A stretch of DNA of 64,000 nucleotides from Dryas octopetala (GCA_963921425.1 OY992832.1:12647249-12711248); one strand, 5' to 3'; numbered from the stretch's first letter, positions 35,361-48,855 are shown. The notes: a model not told the origin generated them from the sequence alone. Translations and numbers: made by a program.

Positions 35361-36034
35361 TTCCTAACATGCACTAGTTTAAGGTTAGGGGATGTGAATT
35401 AAAATACATAACCAATTTACCTTTTATTTCTTTTCTCACATGAAAATTTAAATTGTCCTGCAACTTTTACATATTTATCTTTATAATTATTTTAGTACAT
35501 TGGATGAGATTGAAACTCCAACTTTTGGGTTGCAAATTAAGAAAACATAGAATTGTTAAAACATATTATTTATATTTAAAAGCATTGTATGCATATTATA
35601 TAAAGATAAATATATTGTATGCATATTATTTAAATAGTGTAGCATGTTATGTTATTACATTTATCAATTCAAATTACATATTAATGAAGAATCCACCTGA
35701 TTAATTGTTTAGATTTCTCCTTTTGACATATTTTTTCGGAGCCAGACTGTCTAGCTTGAAAAAAAAAAAACTTTATTTGTAGGATCTTTAATGGAGAAAC
35801 ATGGAAAGCAACGGTCATATATATAGATATTCTTCTTTCTTTTCTTACAACCAAACCCAAATCCTCCTCATCACCTTTGGGCCATGACACACCCACAATA
35901 AATTTCCCACTTATACAACCGTTAGGTCGATACGATCGTGCCACGTGTAGGGTTTCAACATGGCATGCAATCAACCACAGCTACTATTTTATTGAACGTA
36001 CCAGTATATATATCAAATTCCACATATGCTTTTG
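35361..36034. promoter_or_regulatory. Upstream region and promoter of the phytocyanin gene
   Basis: AT-rich to 35800. Then come a perfect G-box CACGTG within gccacgtgta (35942-35947), a possible TATA box in 'cagtatatatatcaa' (36003-36012), and a CT-repeat leader at about 36041-36060. The G-box type suggests bZIP or bHLH input, for example ABA or light. This is inference from motifs. Confidence 0.5.
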
Positions 36035-36134
36035 TACACACCCCTCTCTCTCTCTCTCACTCCTCTGCAACGGTAAAAGGGCCAAAAGGCTTCTTGGGCA
36101 ACTCTGCAACTTGCTGCTTTCATTTCATTTTCTA

Positions 36135-37167
36135 ATGGCGTTTGGGAGATTTCTTTGCCTTGTGTTCTTGGTTTGGTTCTCTTGTTCTTTGTCCGCCACG
36201 CATGGCAATAGATTCAATGTTGGTGGGAGAGATGGGTGGGTCTTGAACCCCTCTGAGAACTACAACCACTGGGCTGAGAGAAACAGGTTCCAAGTCAATG
36301 ACACACTCTGTAAGATCGATGCACAATTCTCTCCTTCTTTCTCAATATATATTTTCGGGTCCTTGTTGTTCGTTCTGAACCATGTTTGGCTTCTTACATG
36401 TAACGAGTCATTCCGCCTTATCAGCAAATCACAGACGGTATAAACACGAGTCTGTGATTTGCTGGTAAGAAGAGAGGAATGGCTTATCCAGTGTTTTTCT
36501 TTGTTTTTTGCTCTTATTTTGCTTTTGGGTATTTTTCATGGCAGATTTTAAGTACAAGAAAGGGTCGGATTCAGTGCTTGAGGTGAACAAGGACGACTAC
36601 TTCAACTGCAACACCAAGAACCCAATTCAGAAGCTGGAGGGTGGTGATTCCGAGTTCAAGTTTGATAGGTCCGGCCCATTCTTCTTCATCAGTGGGCAAA
36701 ATGGTAATTGCGAAAAGGGTCAGAAGTTGATTGTCATTGTCTTGGCTGTGAGGCACCACAAGCCTACCCCAGCTCCTCAGGTTCAGCCTCCTGCAGCGGC
36801 TCAGCCATCTTCTCCTCCACCAGCACCAGGTCCATCACCATCGACCAGCACCCCAACAACATCTCCAGCTCCATCCCCATCAGGCCCATTAGGCCCATCA
36901 CCATCGACCAGCACCCCAACAACATCTCCAGTTCCATCCCCATCAGCCCAGACTCCTCCACCTTCACTATCTCCGGCGGAGCCGGAGGGCCCCACACCGT
37001 CAGGTGCCACGTCACCACCACCGGGGTCCTCGGACTCGACGGCGCCAAATCCATCAGGAAATGCGTCGCATGCTGTAACGCCTTCGAGCCTGTTGGTGTC
37101 TTCGGTTGTTCTTTTGGTCAGTGTGGCTCTCATCAGCAGCAGATTTGGGCAGAGTGGTGCTCTTTGA
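36135..37167 (+). CDS. Early nodulin-like protein (non-copper phytocyanin, GPI-type)
   Basis: Cell-surface arabinogalactan-type protein of 265 aa. Exons 36135-36309 and 36545-37167; the junction forms NDTLYFKYKKGSDSV, the family's usual site. Signal peptide about 1-24. Plastocyanin-like domain about 25-126 with NVGGRDGW, NHWAERNRFQVNDTL, a Cys80-Cys114 pair (YFNCNT and GNCEKGQK) and GPFFFISG. The copper ligands are absent: no His in the GSDSV segment, Ser108 where Cys is expected, Asn113 where His is expected. It therefore should not bind type I copper, as in other ENODLs. A Pro/Ser/Thr-rich stretch (about 130-230) suits O-glycosylation and contains a 21-residue repeat. The hydrophobic tail SLLVSSVVLLVSVALI fits a GPI signal. 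Confidence 0.93.
36409..36481 (+). ncRNA. Hairpin in the phytocyanin intron (possible small-RNA precursor)
   Basis: CAGCAAATCACAGAC (36422-36436) pairs perfectly with GTCTGTGATTTGCTG (36450-36464) across a 13-nt loop. Pairing continues outward with CTTA/TAAG and CATTCC/GGAATG around small bulges, giving a 73-nt stem-loop. Whether it is processed cannot be told from sequence. Confidence 0.4.
36829..36954 (+). repeat. 63-bp in-frame tandem repeat
   Basis: Two copies (36829-36891 and 36892-36954) encode GPSPSTSTPTTSPxPSPS plus three residues. The copies are almost identical in DNA, so the duplication or homogenisation is recent. It lengthens the glycosylation-type module without shifting frame. 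Confidence 0.9.
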
Positions 37168-40100
37168 AATAACTCTGTGGGGGTGTTTTTTCATTTAGTC
37201 ATTTTATTAGGGGGTTCTTAGTTAAATAATTTCATTTTTTCAAAAGTTCATTGCATACCTTAGAACTTATATTATAAGAGAATTTAGTTTTTATTTGTTT
37301 ATATGCTTCAATAATATCATGATAAATTATCAATAAACATGGGCGTTTATTTTCACTTCTCAAATTCCTACAACAATGTAATTCAATTATTATTTTATTT
37401 ACGAGTTATTGTGTTAGTAATTAAAATTAATTTTATAAAAATTTATGCCACATATAAAAATAAATGATTCGTGTGGGTAACACAATCTCAATTAAGATAC
37501 AACACGAATACGTGGATCTCAAGATGTCCGTCACACAAAAAGATCCATTTTACACTTTTAGAAAGTAAGTAGATATTTTTTTGGTCAAGGAAAGTAAGTA
37601 GATTTTAATTTTACTAGTTTAGTAAGGAAAATACTATAAAATCCAACTTCTTACCCATATCTCACATAGAGCGACACCAATATTATTGGTTCACCTCATG
37701 TGAGAGACTTGTTAGGAGAAAAAGTATTTTCTTTTATTGTCAATAAATTAGTGTGACTCGAGCTACTGTTATTTTGAGTAGATGCCCCATAGAACATGCC
37801 TCGTACAACAATTAATACGAGGATATATAACATTTTTTGGTATCCATACTCTTTAATGTATTTGTTTCTTTCTCTCTTTTTTTTTGCCTAAAAAGAGATT
37901 GATAAGAAAGAAAAAAAAGTTAGCAAATTGCATAGTTTTTCTATCTTTGGTCGGTGGTCCTATGAAGGACAAGGGAGGATAACACATCATCTTTTTTTTG
38001 GCCAAAGGATAACACATCATCTTAATCACATGAAGAATCAGTTCTAGCTTCTTTATTTTTGTCTTTTTAATTTAGATCTTTAATAATAAATTAGCCTTAA
38101 AAAAAATAACCATGAATCCATTTCCTCGAGGTTTAAAATATTTTAGTAGAATAAAATCCAATTTAGTATATTACCTTCTTCATATAATCTTTTTCCTCAA
38201 ATTGAAAGGAAAAGCAAGGCTAAAATCAACAACGGTTACCTTAATTATGATGTAAGTATTTATAATTATTATTGTAAAACTATGCAAATAGTGTTAAGAA
38301 AGAGCAAATTATTAAATAATTAATTATTATTAGGTATTTGACCGTTGATGGAGTAACTGTACGTTGGAACTATCAACCCCCACCAAAAAAGATCAGCAGA
38401 TTAATTACAAGATAAATATTGTTTCATCTATCCGTTATGTGTCCTCAACATATTATTTTTCTCATTATATATGCTTTAATGCCTCAGCAAAGGAGCGTGT
38501 GCTGGACTTGTGGGGTATTATGGAGAAAAATTATTGTATGGGACTTGGTCATTAATGGCTTTCTAAGTTTTTCTATATTCAATGGCCAACGTATAATCTT
38601 CATGACCAACTAAAAATGGATACTGCGCGCAATTATCTTTTTCATAGGGTGGTAGATAGTGCATAAGGCATGACTCATGAGTACTTCCGATCATTAATTC
38701 TTTTATTTTCTTTTAGTACTTCCCAACTAAAGCCTAAGATACATGTGCATTTTATAACAATCTTGCTATTAGGAATGAAGATGTTTGATTAATTTGTATC
38801 ACAAACCAACTCAAATATATAAAAATAAAGCATAAAACATAGCTCTTAAAATAGAGAAACAATTACTAGACCACCCTTTTTTTTTTTAATTACTAGACCA
38901 TCTTAAGTTTAGTGAAATATCATCTGGACCATGAAACTATTGAAAAGGGGCATTAATGATGTTTTTTTTTTTTTTTTCTCTTCGATCATTTCTATTTGCA
39001 TATATGTGTGCAAGTCTGACTGTAGAGACAGATAAGAAGTGGCTAATTAATTTGGGCATTGAATACATGTTTCAGTAGTCAATGCAATTAAATGGGTTTA
39101 GTTGCAACGTGCCTCAAACAAATAGACCCAGGGGACCCTTCTAATCTCAAACAGTATGTACTCATCTTCATACTTGATTAGTCTCCACCTTTTGAGGAGC
39201 ATTCACATATATTAGCTACATATGTAGTTGTAGATGTTGAGAAGTTGATTTATAACACGAATATTGTATAATATATAAATAGATTTGAGGGTTCACAAAT
39301 TGATATTGTAATATAGAAAAATTAACTAGTGAAAGTTAGAAAGTTAAAGAGATATTTATATGAAATCGATCGTACCTTTAAAACTTTCCTGTTAAGACAC
39401 CTAAACTCAGTCATTGACTGGAATGCTTTGCCTTTTAAAATAATTTAGAGTAGTGACGTACCTTTCGATCAGTAGTGACTTTTCAATCGTGGAAGACAAT
39501 AAATAGAATTCAAAATTGACCTGGCATATAATTATCCTTGTCATACATCATATCTGAATTTCACACCATCTTCCATAAAATTGAAGCTTGGCAAGTTAGC
39601 AGTGGATCTTTACAAACTTATATATAATAATGTCATTGTTTGGTCATGGTTTTTTATCTGATTATCAATAAATCTAAATCATTTATTGATTAAGAAAAAT
39701 TTGATTTGAATATATCATCTAAATATTAATAGTTTTGATATTATCGAAGCATTATTTTTGTTGTCAATGACTATTTAATCTAGTAGTAGATGACATCAAT
39801 TTTGTTTTTATTGAAATAGGTCTTGAATTTGAATGTGTTATATAACAGTAAGTTGATTAATAAAATAAATAATAAAAAAACATTATCCTTACTTGCTAGG
39901 CTTTCATTTTCATGGAAAAGTGAGGTGACATATTTTGTGGCAATCGTGATTCATTTGCTATATGTGTCGGCAAGAACTAAGAAGATATACGTGCATGGTA
40001 CGTTTTATTAATAAATGCTTGTTTACTAATAGACCAAAGAGGTAGGATCGATATAGTCTATGACTCTATGGTCTACACTCCTGATGGCAACCAATGACAC

Positions 40101-41907
40101 CTGGGACTCTGGGAGGATGTGATCATTGAGTGATGGCAAACGTTGTTCTTCAACATTTAAAGCTTCAAATTAATCCTGAGAGAGAGAGAGAGAGAGATTG
40201 ACTTTTGTTCAAATTATATTATACGAAGTTACGAACATATTAGAATTTTAACTGGTTTATTTTTTCATATTATGGTATAAATTTGTAAACTATATATTAA
40301 ATCTGTATTTGCATGTCCATACTATAGACGAACACATGCATATCGTATCAATAACAGGAGCTTAATGTGAACTTTTGCCTGAGGAGGCAGCACATGCACA
40401 GGAAAATTGCAATTGGGCAAGCACTAGAATGTCAAGTTAATTAATATTATATGTCCAATTTGAAGAGGATACCCACAACACAAGCATGATGTGAATTGAG
40501 ATTAGATAATTGAGGGCAGGCAGCTATGAATCCTTAATTCTATTATATGCATTGCAGCACTCATCTTCATCTTTCCATGATTTCTTTTAGATATCTTTCA
40601 ATTCTAACCACAAGTTAATAATCAAGAATTAGGAGAGGGAGACTGACTGGATGGTCCCCTCTGCCTGTCCTAGTTAGGTTTAGGCCTAAAATTGCATGAA
40701 AATGGCAACCTTCGTTTACCTAATTTACCTTAATTAAAAAGTGTTTTAGAAAACCTCTCTCATTTTACTATATGTAGTGTAAATGTGTAACCAATATAAT
40801 TTAATAACACCATGAGGCATGAATGCTCATTTGCTGACATTGCTTTTGCAATTTATTCCCATTGAGGGACGTAAACGTAACAATAAATACATACAGTAGT
40901 AAGTTTGATTCTCTTACTTATATTTTCTGTGTTGATATCACATTTATGATAAAAACGAAATTATTTAACTTAATATAAATCATAATTCATAAATTGTGTA
41001 AACCTGTAAAGCAACTTGTATTGATTGATTATAAACATGAGATTAAAATATAAGCAGAGAATTTTATTTCCTAAAACTATAAATATGGATATTGTCAATG
41101 TCAAATCAAGCTTGAGTAAATCCAAAATCTCAACCTCAACAATTCTGAACACCTTGATGTTATGTTAGGACACCCTTAATGTGTTTCAGTTGCTTATGCC
41201 TCAAGGAAACCTTCATTCAACATAATAATAATTATAATTATCAAATTAACAAAATCGTGGGAAGCTTCTACACTTTCAAGTTTAAGAGAAACTGTGAAAG
41301 CCTTTAGCCAAAAAGAAAATACGAAAAGTCAAGATGCCAAACACACAGGACATGTGGACAATGGACACTGCCTTTATCCCTTTTTGACAATTAAGGGAGG
41401 GAGAGCGACAATGAAACTGGACAATACGTGTCCCTCCAGTCCTGCCCACACAGTCACCCTTGTAACCTTTGAGCCTCAATCTATTATTGCATATGAACTT
41501 TCTTGGTCTCATTAGTTTTTCCATCATTGTCTACTTTGTGGTCCTTTCATTTTCTTGGTAGAGAAAAGAAAGAAAAGGAAAGCTGGGTTCAATTGTGTTG
41601 TTATCATTATCATCATCTAGTATTCATATTCTTGCCTTGTATTTGGGTTTCAACTATTTATAGATATTATTTTTCTTTTGGAAATTCAGGGATGCACTGT
41701 TAATATGACAAGCTATTTTTTGCTTCTCATTTACATCAATCATGTCCCAATAGCCTCAAGAATGGAAGAGATTAAGCTGAAAGTTATATGGAGGGAAACA
41801 AAATAACCAAGAGGAAAAATGTAGTATAATGAAAAAATCATACATAAGGAAAAGAACAAGAGGCAATCCACTGTGCTATCTGGGTACAAAACTTGCTGAA
41901 ACTATCA
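37168..41907. other. 4.7-kb gene-poor AT-rich stretch
   Basis: I find no gene here. It holds many A/T runs, a 19-bp direct duplication (ggataacacatcatctt, about 37978 and 38006), a duplicated 'ttactagacca' motif at about 38862-38900, a (GA)n run at about 40179-40196, and a somewhat GC-richer block at 41290-41480 with no coding signal. Open frames present are short and without domains. Confidence 0.55.
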
Positions 41908-44900
41908 TCAAAAGAACCACCATCTCCGTTTTGGAGTCCTCTGCACAAAATTAGGCATGAAACACACATATTAGAAACAAGCACACAGCATTGTAGGATA
42001 CATAAGTTTCATATTGCCGTAAGGGGAAACCTCAATTAAGCATTTGTGCAATGATCACCAAGAGTTAATAAAAGAGTGAAAAGGAAAAAGTGGTAAAACC
42101 TTCTGATTCTGATCTCGTGTTTGTAATATAATAGGTTGAGAAAGGACCCCACTGTCAATGTTCTGCATGTATGGTCGTACCTTCTCCTCTAACATCTCAT
42201 TCAGCTAAGCATCAAAACAGATATAACGTCATTGCACTGAAAAGTGACGGTTCATGGCTAACATAACTACAGCAGAAGATAGCAACAATAATTGAAAATG
42301 TCAGTCTCCATGGAAATTAAGGGCAATATTTGAGAGAGAGTTTGTGCATGTGGAATAGTGCACAAATTTGCATGATTCTCATCCTCTAGGTTTGTTGACC
42401 TGTAGCTTCATTCTCTTTATTCTTATTCGTCAATGCTTCCTGGTCTTTATCTATTATATAAAAGATTTTTTATATATTCTGGCGTCATTGATGCTCAAGG
42501 AGCCTCAAAATCTTGATCTCTTCCATGTACAGTCTCTCAGTGCCTTACAAGTTACAACATAACACTAGGCCAGGAGGCCACTGGTCCTCGTATGTCACTT
42601 GCATTGTCTTTGGGATCATTCGTAGAGGGTTTAGTGAGAACAAAAATGGGAGGAACTTGGTAGGTCTCCAAATATAAGGACAATGTTTCTACATCAATTT
42701 CCTATGAATTTCATAAGTTCATTAAGGAAGAGAAAGGGGAAGGCAATCCATTCATTTCCATAGCTACATAAAAAATTAGAAGTTACTAACCTTTCCTTGA
42801 CGCCATTTAGTCTCCCACTGTGCATCCAAAATTTTGTCAGCAATTTCTCTTTGGGCATTAAGAAGAACAGTCATTTCATAAAATTTTTCAGGATCTTTGA
42901 GGTCCTCCTTGCTCCAAGAAGATGCATTCAATGGAAGGTCAAGTTCCTGCCAATGCTCTACAGTTAGTTCATCATTATCCAAATTAGGGGCGAGCATCTT
43001 CCTCTTCTTTCTGTCTGACACATACAAAGAATAACAACTAGCATATAGATTGAAGACAGATTACGTACACCCCAATTTTGTGGCCTTGGAGGAGGATCAA
43101 GTTTCATGACTTCTGCTTCAAGTGTCTTCTTTGCTTTATAGTAAGGGATATTTTTCACAATAACAGGATCATCCCTGGCACGATCAGGATCTATGGAGAT
43201 CAAGGCCTATCAATGAAAAGTTATTCCATATCAAGGATCTTTCTGAAGAAAAAAAATTACATGAAATTGCAGAAACTACGCATTTTAACATGTATGAGGG
43301 TTTAATTATCAAACATATGAACCCAGTTTTTGGGCAAATGGAAATAGTATGAAGCAGATGGCAATAAGATATTGCCTCAGTTAGAACACATTATACAAGA
43401 TGCTAATCATCTTTTATGACATTAAGAGCTGAAGCTTACATTAAGAACAAAAGCTTTTCTGAAAAAATAAGAAGAGAAAGAGAAGTTGATAAAGAGAGGC
43501 CAAAGGCCAGAGTCTGCAAATCTGTTTTTTCTATTAATATTTTAAGATTTGAAGTTGTCTTTTCTGATTTCTTTTAATTTTGTTTCTGCCATATATGTAC
43601 ACAACATTTTTTCATCAAACTTTCCAGTTGGACCATGATAGCATTTTCAGCACTAGAGCAGTATATTAGTTTCAGCCAAACAAGGTAACTACACAAATCT
43701 AAAAGCAAACAATCATTTAAAAAAAAACATACAGAAACAACAAGCTCATTAGATGAATGTTTCAAATGAATTCATTAGCAGAACTTTTCATTATACATCA
43801 TTTTCTTACTTCCTGCAAGTGCTCCCACCCAGGTTTTCGCTTGGCTACCACATCACGAAGTTGATCATACCGCATAGATTCCTGAACCAAGAGGAATCCA
43901 TAAACAAGGAAGTAGATGAATAGATAATTAGATCAAAGCAGTATTGCAATTTTGCTGTAATAAACCATTGTACATAGAATAAATATGTTAATGTAAAATG
44001 GGGTATAATATATAGTCCTTCTCAAGGGCGAACGCCCGCATATTTTTTTTTTTTCACGGATTCCCGTCACCAAGTGTTCGGCAGCCATTTCCGAGTGCTC
44101 AGCAATGTATTTTTCTTCATCTCCGAGAGCTCGGCACTTGGTTTGTCAGCTTTATGTTAGATTTTAACTTTGGGCACAAGCCCCATCCTACGCCCTAGGA
44201 GAGTATGGTGTGAACCCTTTGGGGAATACCCTCAAAAATTGGAGGAGGAAACGGTGCCGAGCGCTTGCCTGTTATTAAAAAAAAAAACCACTACCGAGCA
44301 CTCGCCACCATTGCCAAGCGCTCGGCATCAGATATTCGCAAAAAAGAAAAAACGGATGCATCCGCCCTAGAGAAAATCTGTATACATATATATATATATA
44401 TTGTTCTAGCATCTTTGAATTATAAGACAGTGGGAAAAGTGCCATCATAATATGACAAGAAACAACATAAAATAAAGGCTGTGAATAAGGAACTTTTTGA
44501 AATACAGCACTTATAAATTGTAAACCTTGTATTGCCACCAAACTTTCTGCTTGACATCATTATCATAGTCAAATCCACCCACAACCTGAGGCAAGGTAAA
44601 CAGCCAAAATGCAGCGATGCTGGGATCTTTCATGCTGTGAACTATATGCTGAAACAGTTAACAATATGGATAATAGAACATCAGAAAACAAGATCTCAAA
44701 ACTGATATCCAGTGCAGTAACATTAATTATATTCATTGTATGTATGCATAAAAACGCAAATTAAAGAAATTTATTCAATCAATCATGTACAGAAGCATAT
44801 TCAAAAGTAAATACTATTATATATGAAGTCTAGAAAAGAAACAAACAAAAGTAACTGGAAGAATACAAAAGCACTGATCTTGAAAAATCACTTCCCCAAT

Positions 44901-47900
44901 TTGTACGAATTTCTATTGCCTTGATATTTCTAAGAATCTTTAGCAGCTAACAACCATAACAACAAAAATGAATACCCCATCTGAAGACTATTGTTATCAT
45001 CCTTGATGATATGGAGCTCTTATTCCTTGATGTTGCCTTGGCGTTGAGAATCCTATTCGTAGAATTTTTTTTCCTATTAGAAGATCCAATATGAAATAGA
45101 CTATCTTCATCTAATAAAACATCCTCTTTAGCAAGGCTAAGAGCACAGCAGTTACCATATTGACTCTTTCAACAGAGGTTAGAGTTACGTCAGTCATAGA
45201 TCTTATATGTTAAAAAGGTTTCATTCTATTAACTGTATTCATAAATAGGGAGGGTGGGGCAGTTATCAACATTATGAATAGTGGCAAGAATAATCTATCA
45301 ACAATAGAAGATATGGTGATACATGCACGGGGGAAATTGCTTCATGTCATTCTAAATTTAGATGGGAGCTTGTTATTAAATATTCTCACTAGTAATTACA
45401 CTTAACAAAACAAAAATATTCTCACTGAAAATAATAGCAGATGGCAGAGGACAAGAAATGATACTAGCCTCATAGGGGTAGTCCATCTTCCTCAACACAT
45501 TGTAGGCTTTCCAGGGAGGCTCCATGATCTGCAAGGAAAAAGAAAAAACACGAAAGAGTAAGGATGGAAGCATTACTCAAATGCATAGATGAAACAAGAG
45601 AACGTGATAATATTATACCACAAATGCTTTAAACTGAACTTTTTTTTTTTATATATTATAAAACAAAACTTTACCCAATAGAAATTCTGAAATACATAGG
45701 AGGACGACATGTCCTTCAATTAAAAGGAAGAAAACAAAATAATCAATCAACTTTCAACCAAACATGTAAGATCAACCTTGAGGAAACATAAAGAAACCCA
45801 ATTACCACAAATAAAAAAAAGTGGTACCCCTTCAAACTCTTTGGAAATGGAAGCCCAAAAAGAAGCTAAAAAGGCAATTTTATCCCAAACCCCATCCAGC
45901 TCTTTGCTCCTATCTTCAAAGAAAAAAATTTATATGATGTACATAGCTCTAACCAATATCAATAACCATAAACTTCGAAGGTGGTCCAGTTTACATAATA
46001 ATGATCCAACTTGGGAGAAATTTACTCAACTCAACCAAGTCAGAATCAAACTCAACATATGGGTGGAAGTTGTTTTCAACACATTACAGTGTGAGATATC
46101 AGATGTGCATCAATAGATTAAAGGTGCGAAGGCCCTCCCTCCTGTATATTACTCATCTTTATTTAATCATGTAACAATGGCTAGTAGCTTTTTGACATAA
46201 TCAGATTCCGTCGAAGTTTATTTTTAGTTCATAAATATAACATGTCTTTCATCAATAAACAGTTAAATGGATATGGACTCAAGTATTGGCTATAGTATAA
46301 CAATTTTCTTTTATATGATTGACACAGGTTTTCACAAATTAACACACTGCCCTTTTGTAACAAATGAAATCAAGTTCCAAATAGACAGCAGATATAGTGA
46401 ATTCTAAAAGTAAATCAATTAATGTACATAGAACTGTAAAGGTAATTCGGAAAATCAAATTTTGTTGAGTTCAAGAATTAGGAAGCAAGATGTAACTTCA
46501 CAAACATAGTAGTGTTGAATCATGCATCTGACTGAAAGTCAAGACCAAGTTGGAACATTCAGAAGTTCAGATCAATACAATGTCAAACCAATAGCAATAA
46601 AATTTGAAAGCATTGAAAAATCCCAAAACAACTTACATCATCTGCAGAGATTCTGACTTGTAATTTGTGCTTGCATTCAGGACAGCCCATCACACCCTGA
46701 AATATGATAAACATCTCATGTCAAGTCTAAAGTCAACACTGAGATGCTAAGAAAATGTTGCGCAGAAAATGACTGAAACGAATTATGGAAATATGCAGAC
46801 ATAAGCATATATCATTATGTAACTAAGTCAGCTGTACTTGAGAACAAAAGGTTTACCGTGCCATCACAGGTCGGGCAGTCCTTAGATGGCAATGGCGTAT
46901 GAAGATCTATCGCAGATGGAAGGTGAACCAACTCGGCCCGATTATCAGCAATGGCATCTGCAACACATTCAGCTGTTGCCTTCTCTCCACTGCATGAGGA
47001 TTCACAGGAGAAAGAAAAAATATCAACATATTGGTATGGTTGGAACAAAGCTTAATTGCATCAGTGCTGATGGTGATGATAGATAAACAGGGGCCATAAT
47101 ATAGACAAAACATACTGCAGTGATAAAAACCAAGATATCAAAAACATTTTTAATTAATATGGCATTAATAACCAACCTCAAATGTCTAAAACTATGATAA
47201 CAAGGAGAAACAGTGCAGAAAGCTTTATGGTTCCAGAAACCACATTGTTGTTTTGGATGAATGGATACATTATCTTTTTGTGTGCTCCCAACTAAACCAA
47301 ACACCACACTGATTACAATACACCATAAACCACGCTCCTACAGTGATTACAGTACACACTGTGACTACTTACTCAGATGAAAATTTTGAGACGTCAATTA
47401 TTATGACAGTTCATTACTAGAAGAATTCTCACAGATACAGATTTTATTAGATATGTCTACACAAAAATAAAGATTCCCATAAAAATAAGTGCTAACCTTT
47501 TAAGGTTCAGCATACAGTTAAAACTTAAAATCTAAAAACCTATATATTTGGCAAATCTCCCTCCATTAACCAAGCTTAAAACCCTTTCATTTTGCAATAA
47601 ATAAGAGCATATTATAGCTCAAAGAGCTACCATTCTTTTCATACTTAGAAATCAAAATCTAATAGGAGATAAGTCTACCTTTTCAAGGTGTAATTTTTAA
47701 CTTGGTAGTGCAACCTCCCTGATCCTCTGCACATGGTGCACCGCAATGCCTGCCAACCGTTGCAGGTTTGACAGTTCCTGCACTTCAAGACCACACTTAA
47801 TAAATCATCCAACTTAAAAATAAACTATGAACCTAGTATACCCTCAAATATACCCGGGAAAACATTCACAGGTAAGATCCTTTTAAGTCCAATTTGTCAG

Positions 47901-48617
47901 CTTACAGAGCAACCAGATTATGAATACTAACACAATTTTGAAAATTACACATAGACAGTCTACCAAAACATTGTTATATATATACATATATTTGTGTATT
48001 ATATATAGTACAACTATAACCTATAACAGTGATAGATGCTAAATCTCAAGCAGAGAATGTAAACATAAAGAAAGACAAGGACAGCCATGAGAATTAAAAG
48101 GATACTGAAAAGTACCTCTGACATATCACCTTCTTTCCCAGCTCAAACGCTATGTCATAAGTTCCTAGAGTAGCTACTGCCTGAAATCAACAGTTCATTT
48201 TTTCAGAATTATATACCAAAATCCATTCTTTTATCCCAAAACTCACAAAACCCATTAACAGATTTACAAACACCTGGTGACCCATAGAACCAAATGACAA
48301 ATTCTACTCAAAGTGAAAAAGACCTGCTAAATTCTCAAACTTTGCGCGCACACAAAAATTCCCATATGATAAAATATCACCGTTCTACAAGAACTCACAA
48401 AGATTGAGGCGTACGAGAGCTTGGAAATCAACTCGGGCACGCCAAACCCACGTGGAGCGGAGCCAACAATGTCAAAAGCAAGAGTAAAGGGAGAGAACAC
48501 AAGCTTTACAGGGAACTCGAAAATGTCAATGAGCTGCTGGCCATATCGAGCTGTGAAGAGCTTGTATTGAACATCAGCAACCTTCTTCAAGCTCTTCACT
48601 AGACGGTCCTTTGACAT
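41908..48617 (-). CDS. DnaJ-type Cys-rich zinc-finger protein (At2g38000-like)
   Basis: Protein of 423 aa, usually annotated 'chaperone protein dnaJ-related' although it has no J domain. Exons in transcript order: 48617-48399, 48180-48116, 47777-47679, 46989-46857, 46696-46637, 45528-45469, 44648-44526, 43881-43810, 43206-43071, 42957-42791, 42204-42100, 41940-41908; phases all close. The zinc-finger part has four CxxC knuckles: C97QTCNG, C108TMCRGSG, C166PTCDGTG, C177PEC, like the DnaJ central domain. The C-terminal half is a conserved plant-specific region (MEPPWKAYNVLRKMDYPYE, PQVVGGFDYDNDV, WWQYKESMRYDQLRD, IPYYKAKKTLEAE, NAQREIADKILDAQWE) and ends TPKRRWWFF. The function is unknown; organelle or thiol-chaperone roles are only suggestions. 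Intron 6 starts with GC. ATG at 48617 is used because the preceding in-frame codon reported as a start is GTG. Confidence 0.88.
44016..44384. mobile_element. MITE-like insert in intron 7 of the DnaJ-type gene
   Basis: GC-rich island of about 370 bp in AT-rich intron. The ends form an imperfect inverted repeat: CTTCTCAAGGGCGAACGCC against TTTCTCTAGGGCGGATGC read from the other end. Inside are repeated 'ccgagcgctcg' and 'gagctcggca' motifs. The target duplication is unclear because of flanking (TA)n. A related 'ctcgag/agcgctc' piece is at about 49875-49945. Confidence 0.55.
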
Positions 48618-48855
48618 TGTTTGAAGAGCGAGAGACACAAAGAGAGAAAGATTGCCTCTGTAATTTGCATAGGCGAATTTTTAGTTGGATAATGTACAGT
48701 GTGCTAGAAGCCTAGAAAGAGTAGGGTGTTATCCAGGATATGGATAACCAGATGCACTGCAGTCGTTTAGTGTCTCCATCACCAAACGCTCCGCTTTCAT
48801 TTTGTTTTCATGTTTTATTTTTATTTATTCATTTTTTCATTGAAGGCCTGTTTTT
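48618..48855. promoter_or_regulatory. 5' flank of the DnaJ-type gene
   Basis: 238 bp between the start codon and a hAT-type MITE. The leader and core promoter must lie here or within the MITE. No clear TATA box. Confidence 0.4.

Noticed and set aside
36708-37172. Overlapping open frames on both strands over the phytocyanin C-terminal region
   Set aside because: They are by-products of the C-rich Pro/Ser/Thr codons; the frame with the phytocyanin domain and GPI tail explains the locus.
45778-46116. 112-codon plus-strand open frame inside intron 5 of the DnaJ-type gene
   Set aside because: It has no recognisable domain, low-complexity composition and lies antisense to an intron; no start context or splice support.
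48618-48638. Upstream start (SLALQT extension) for the DnaJ-type protein
   Set aside because: The codon at 48638 is GTG on the minus strand; the ATG at 48617 begins the conserved protein.
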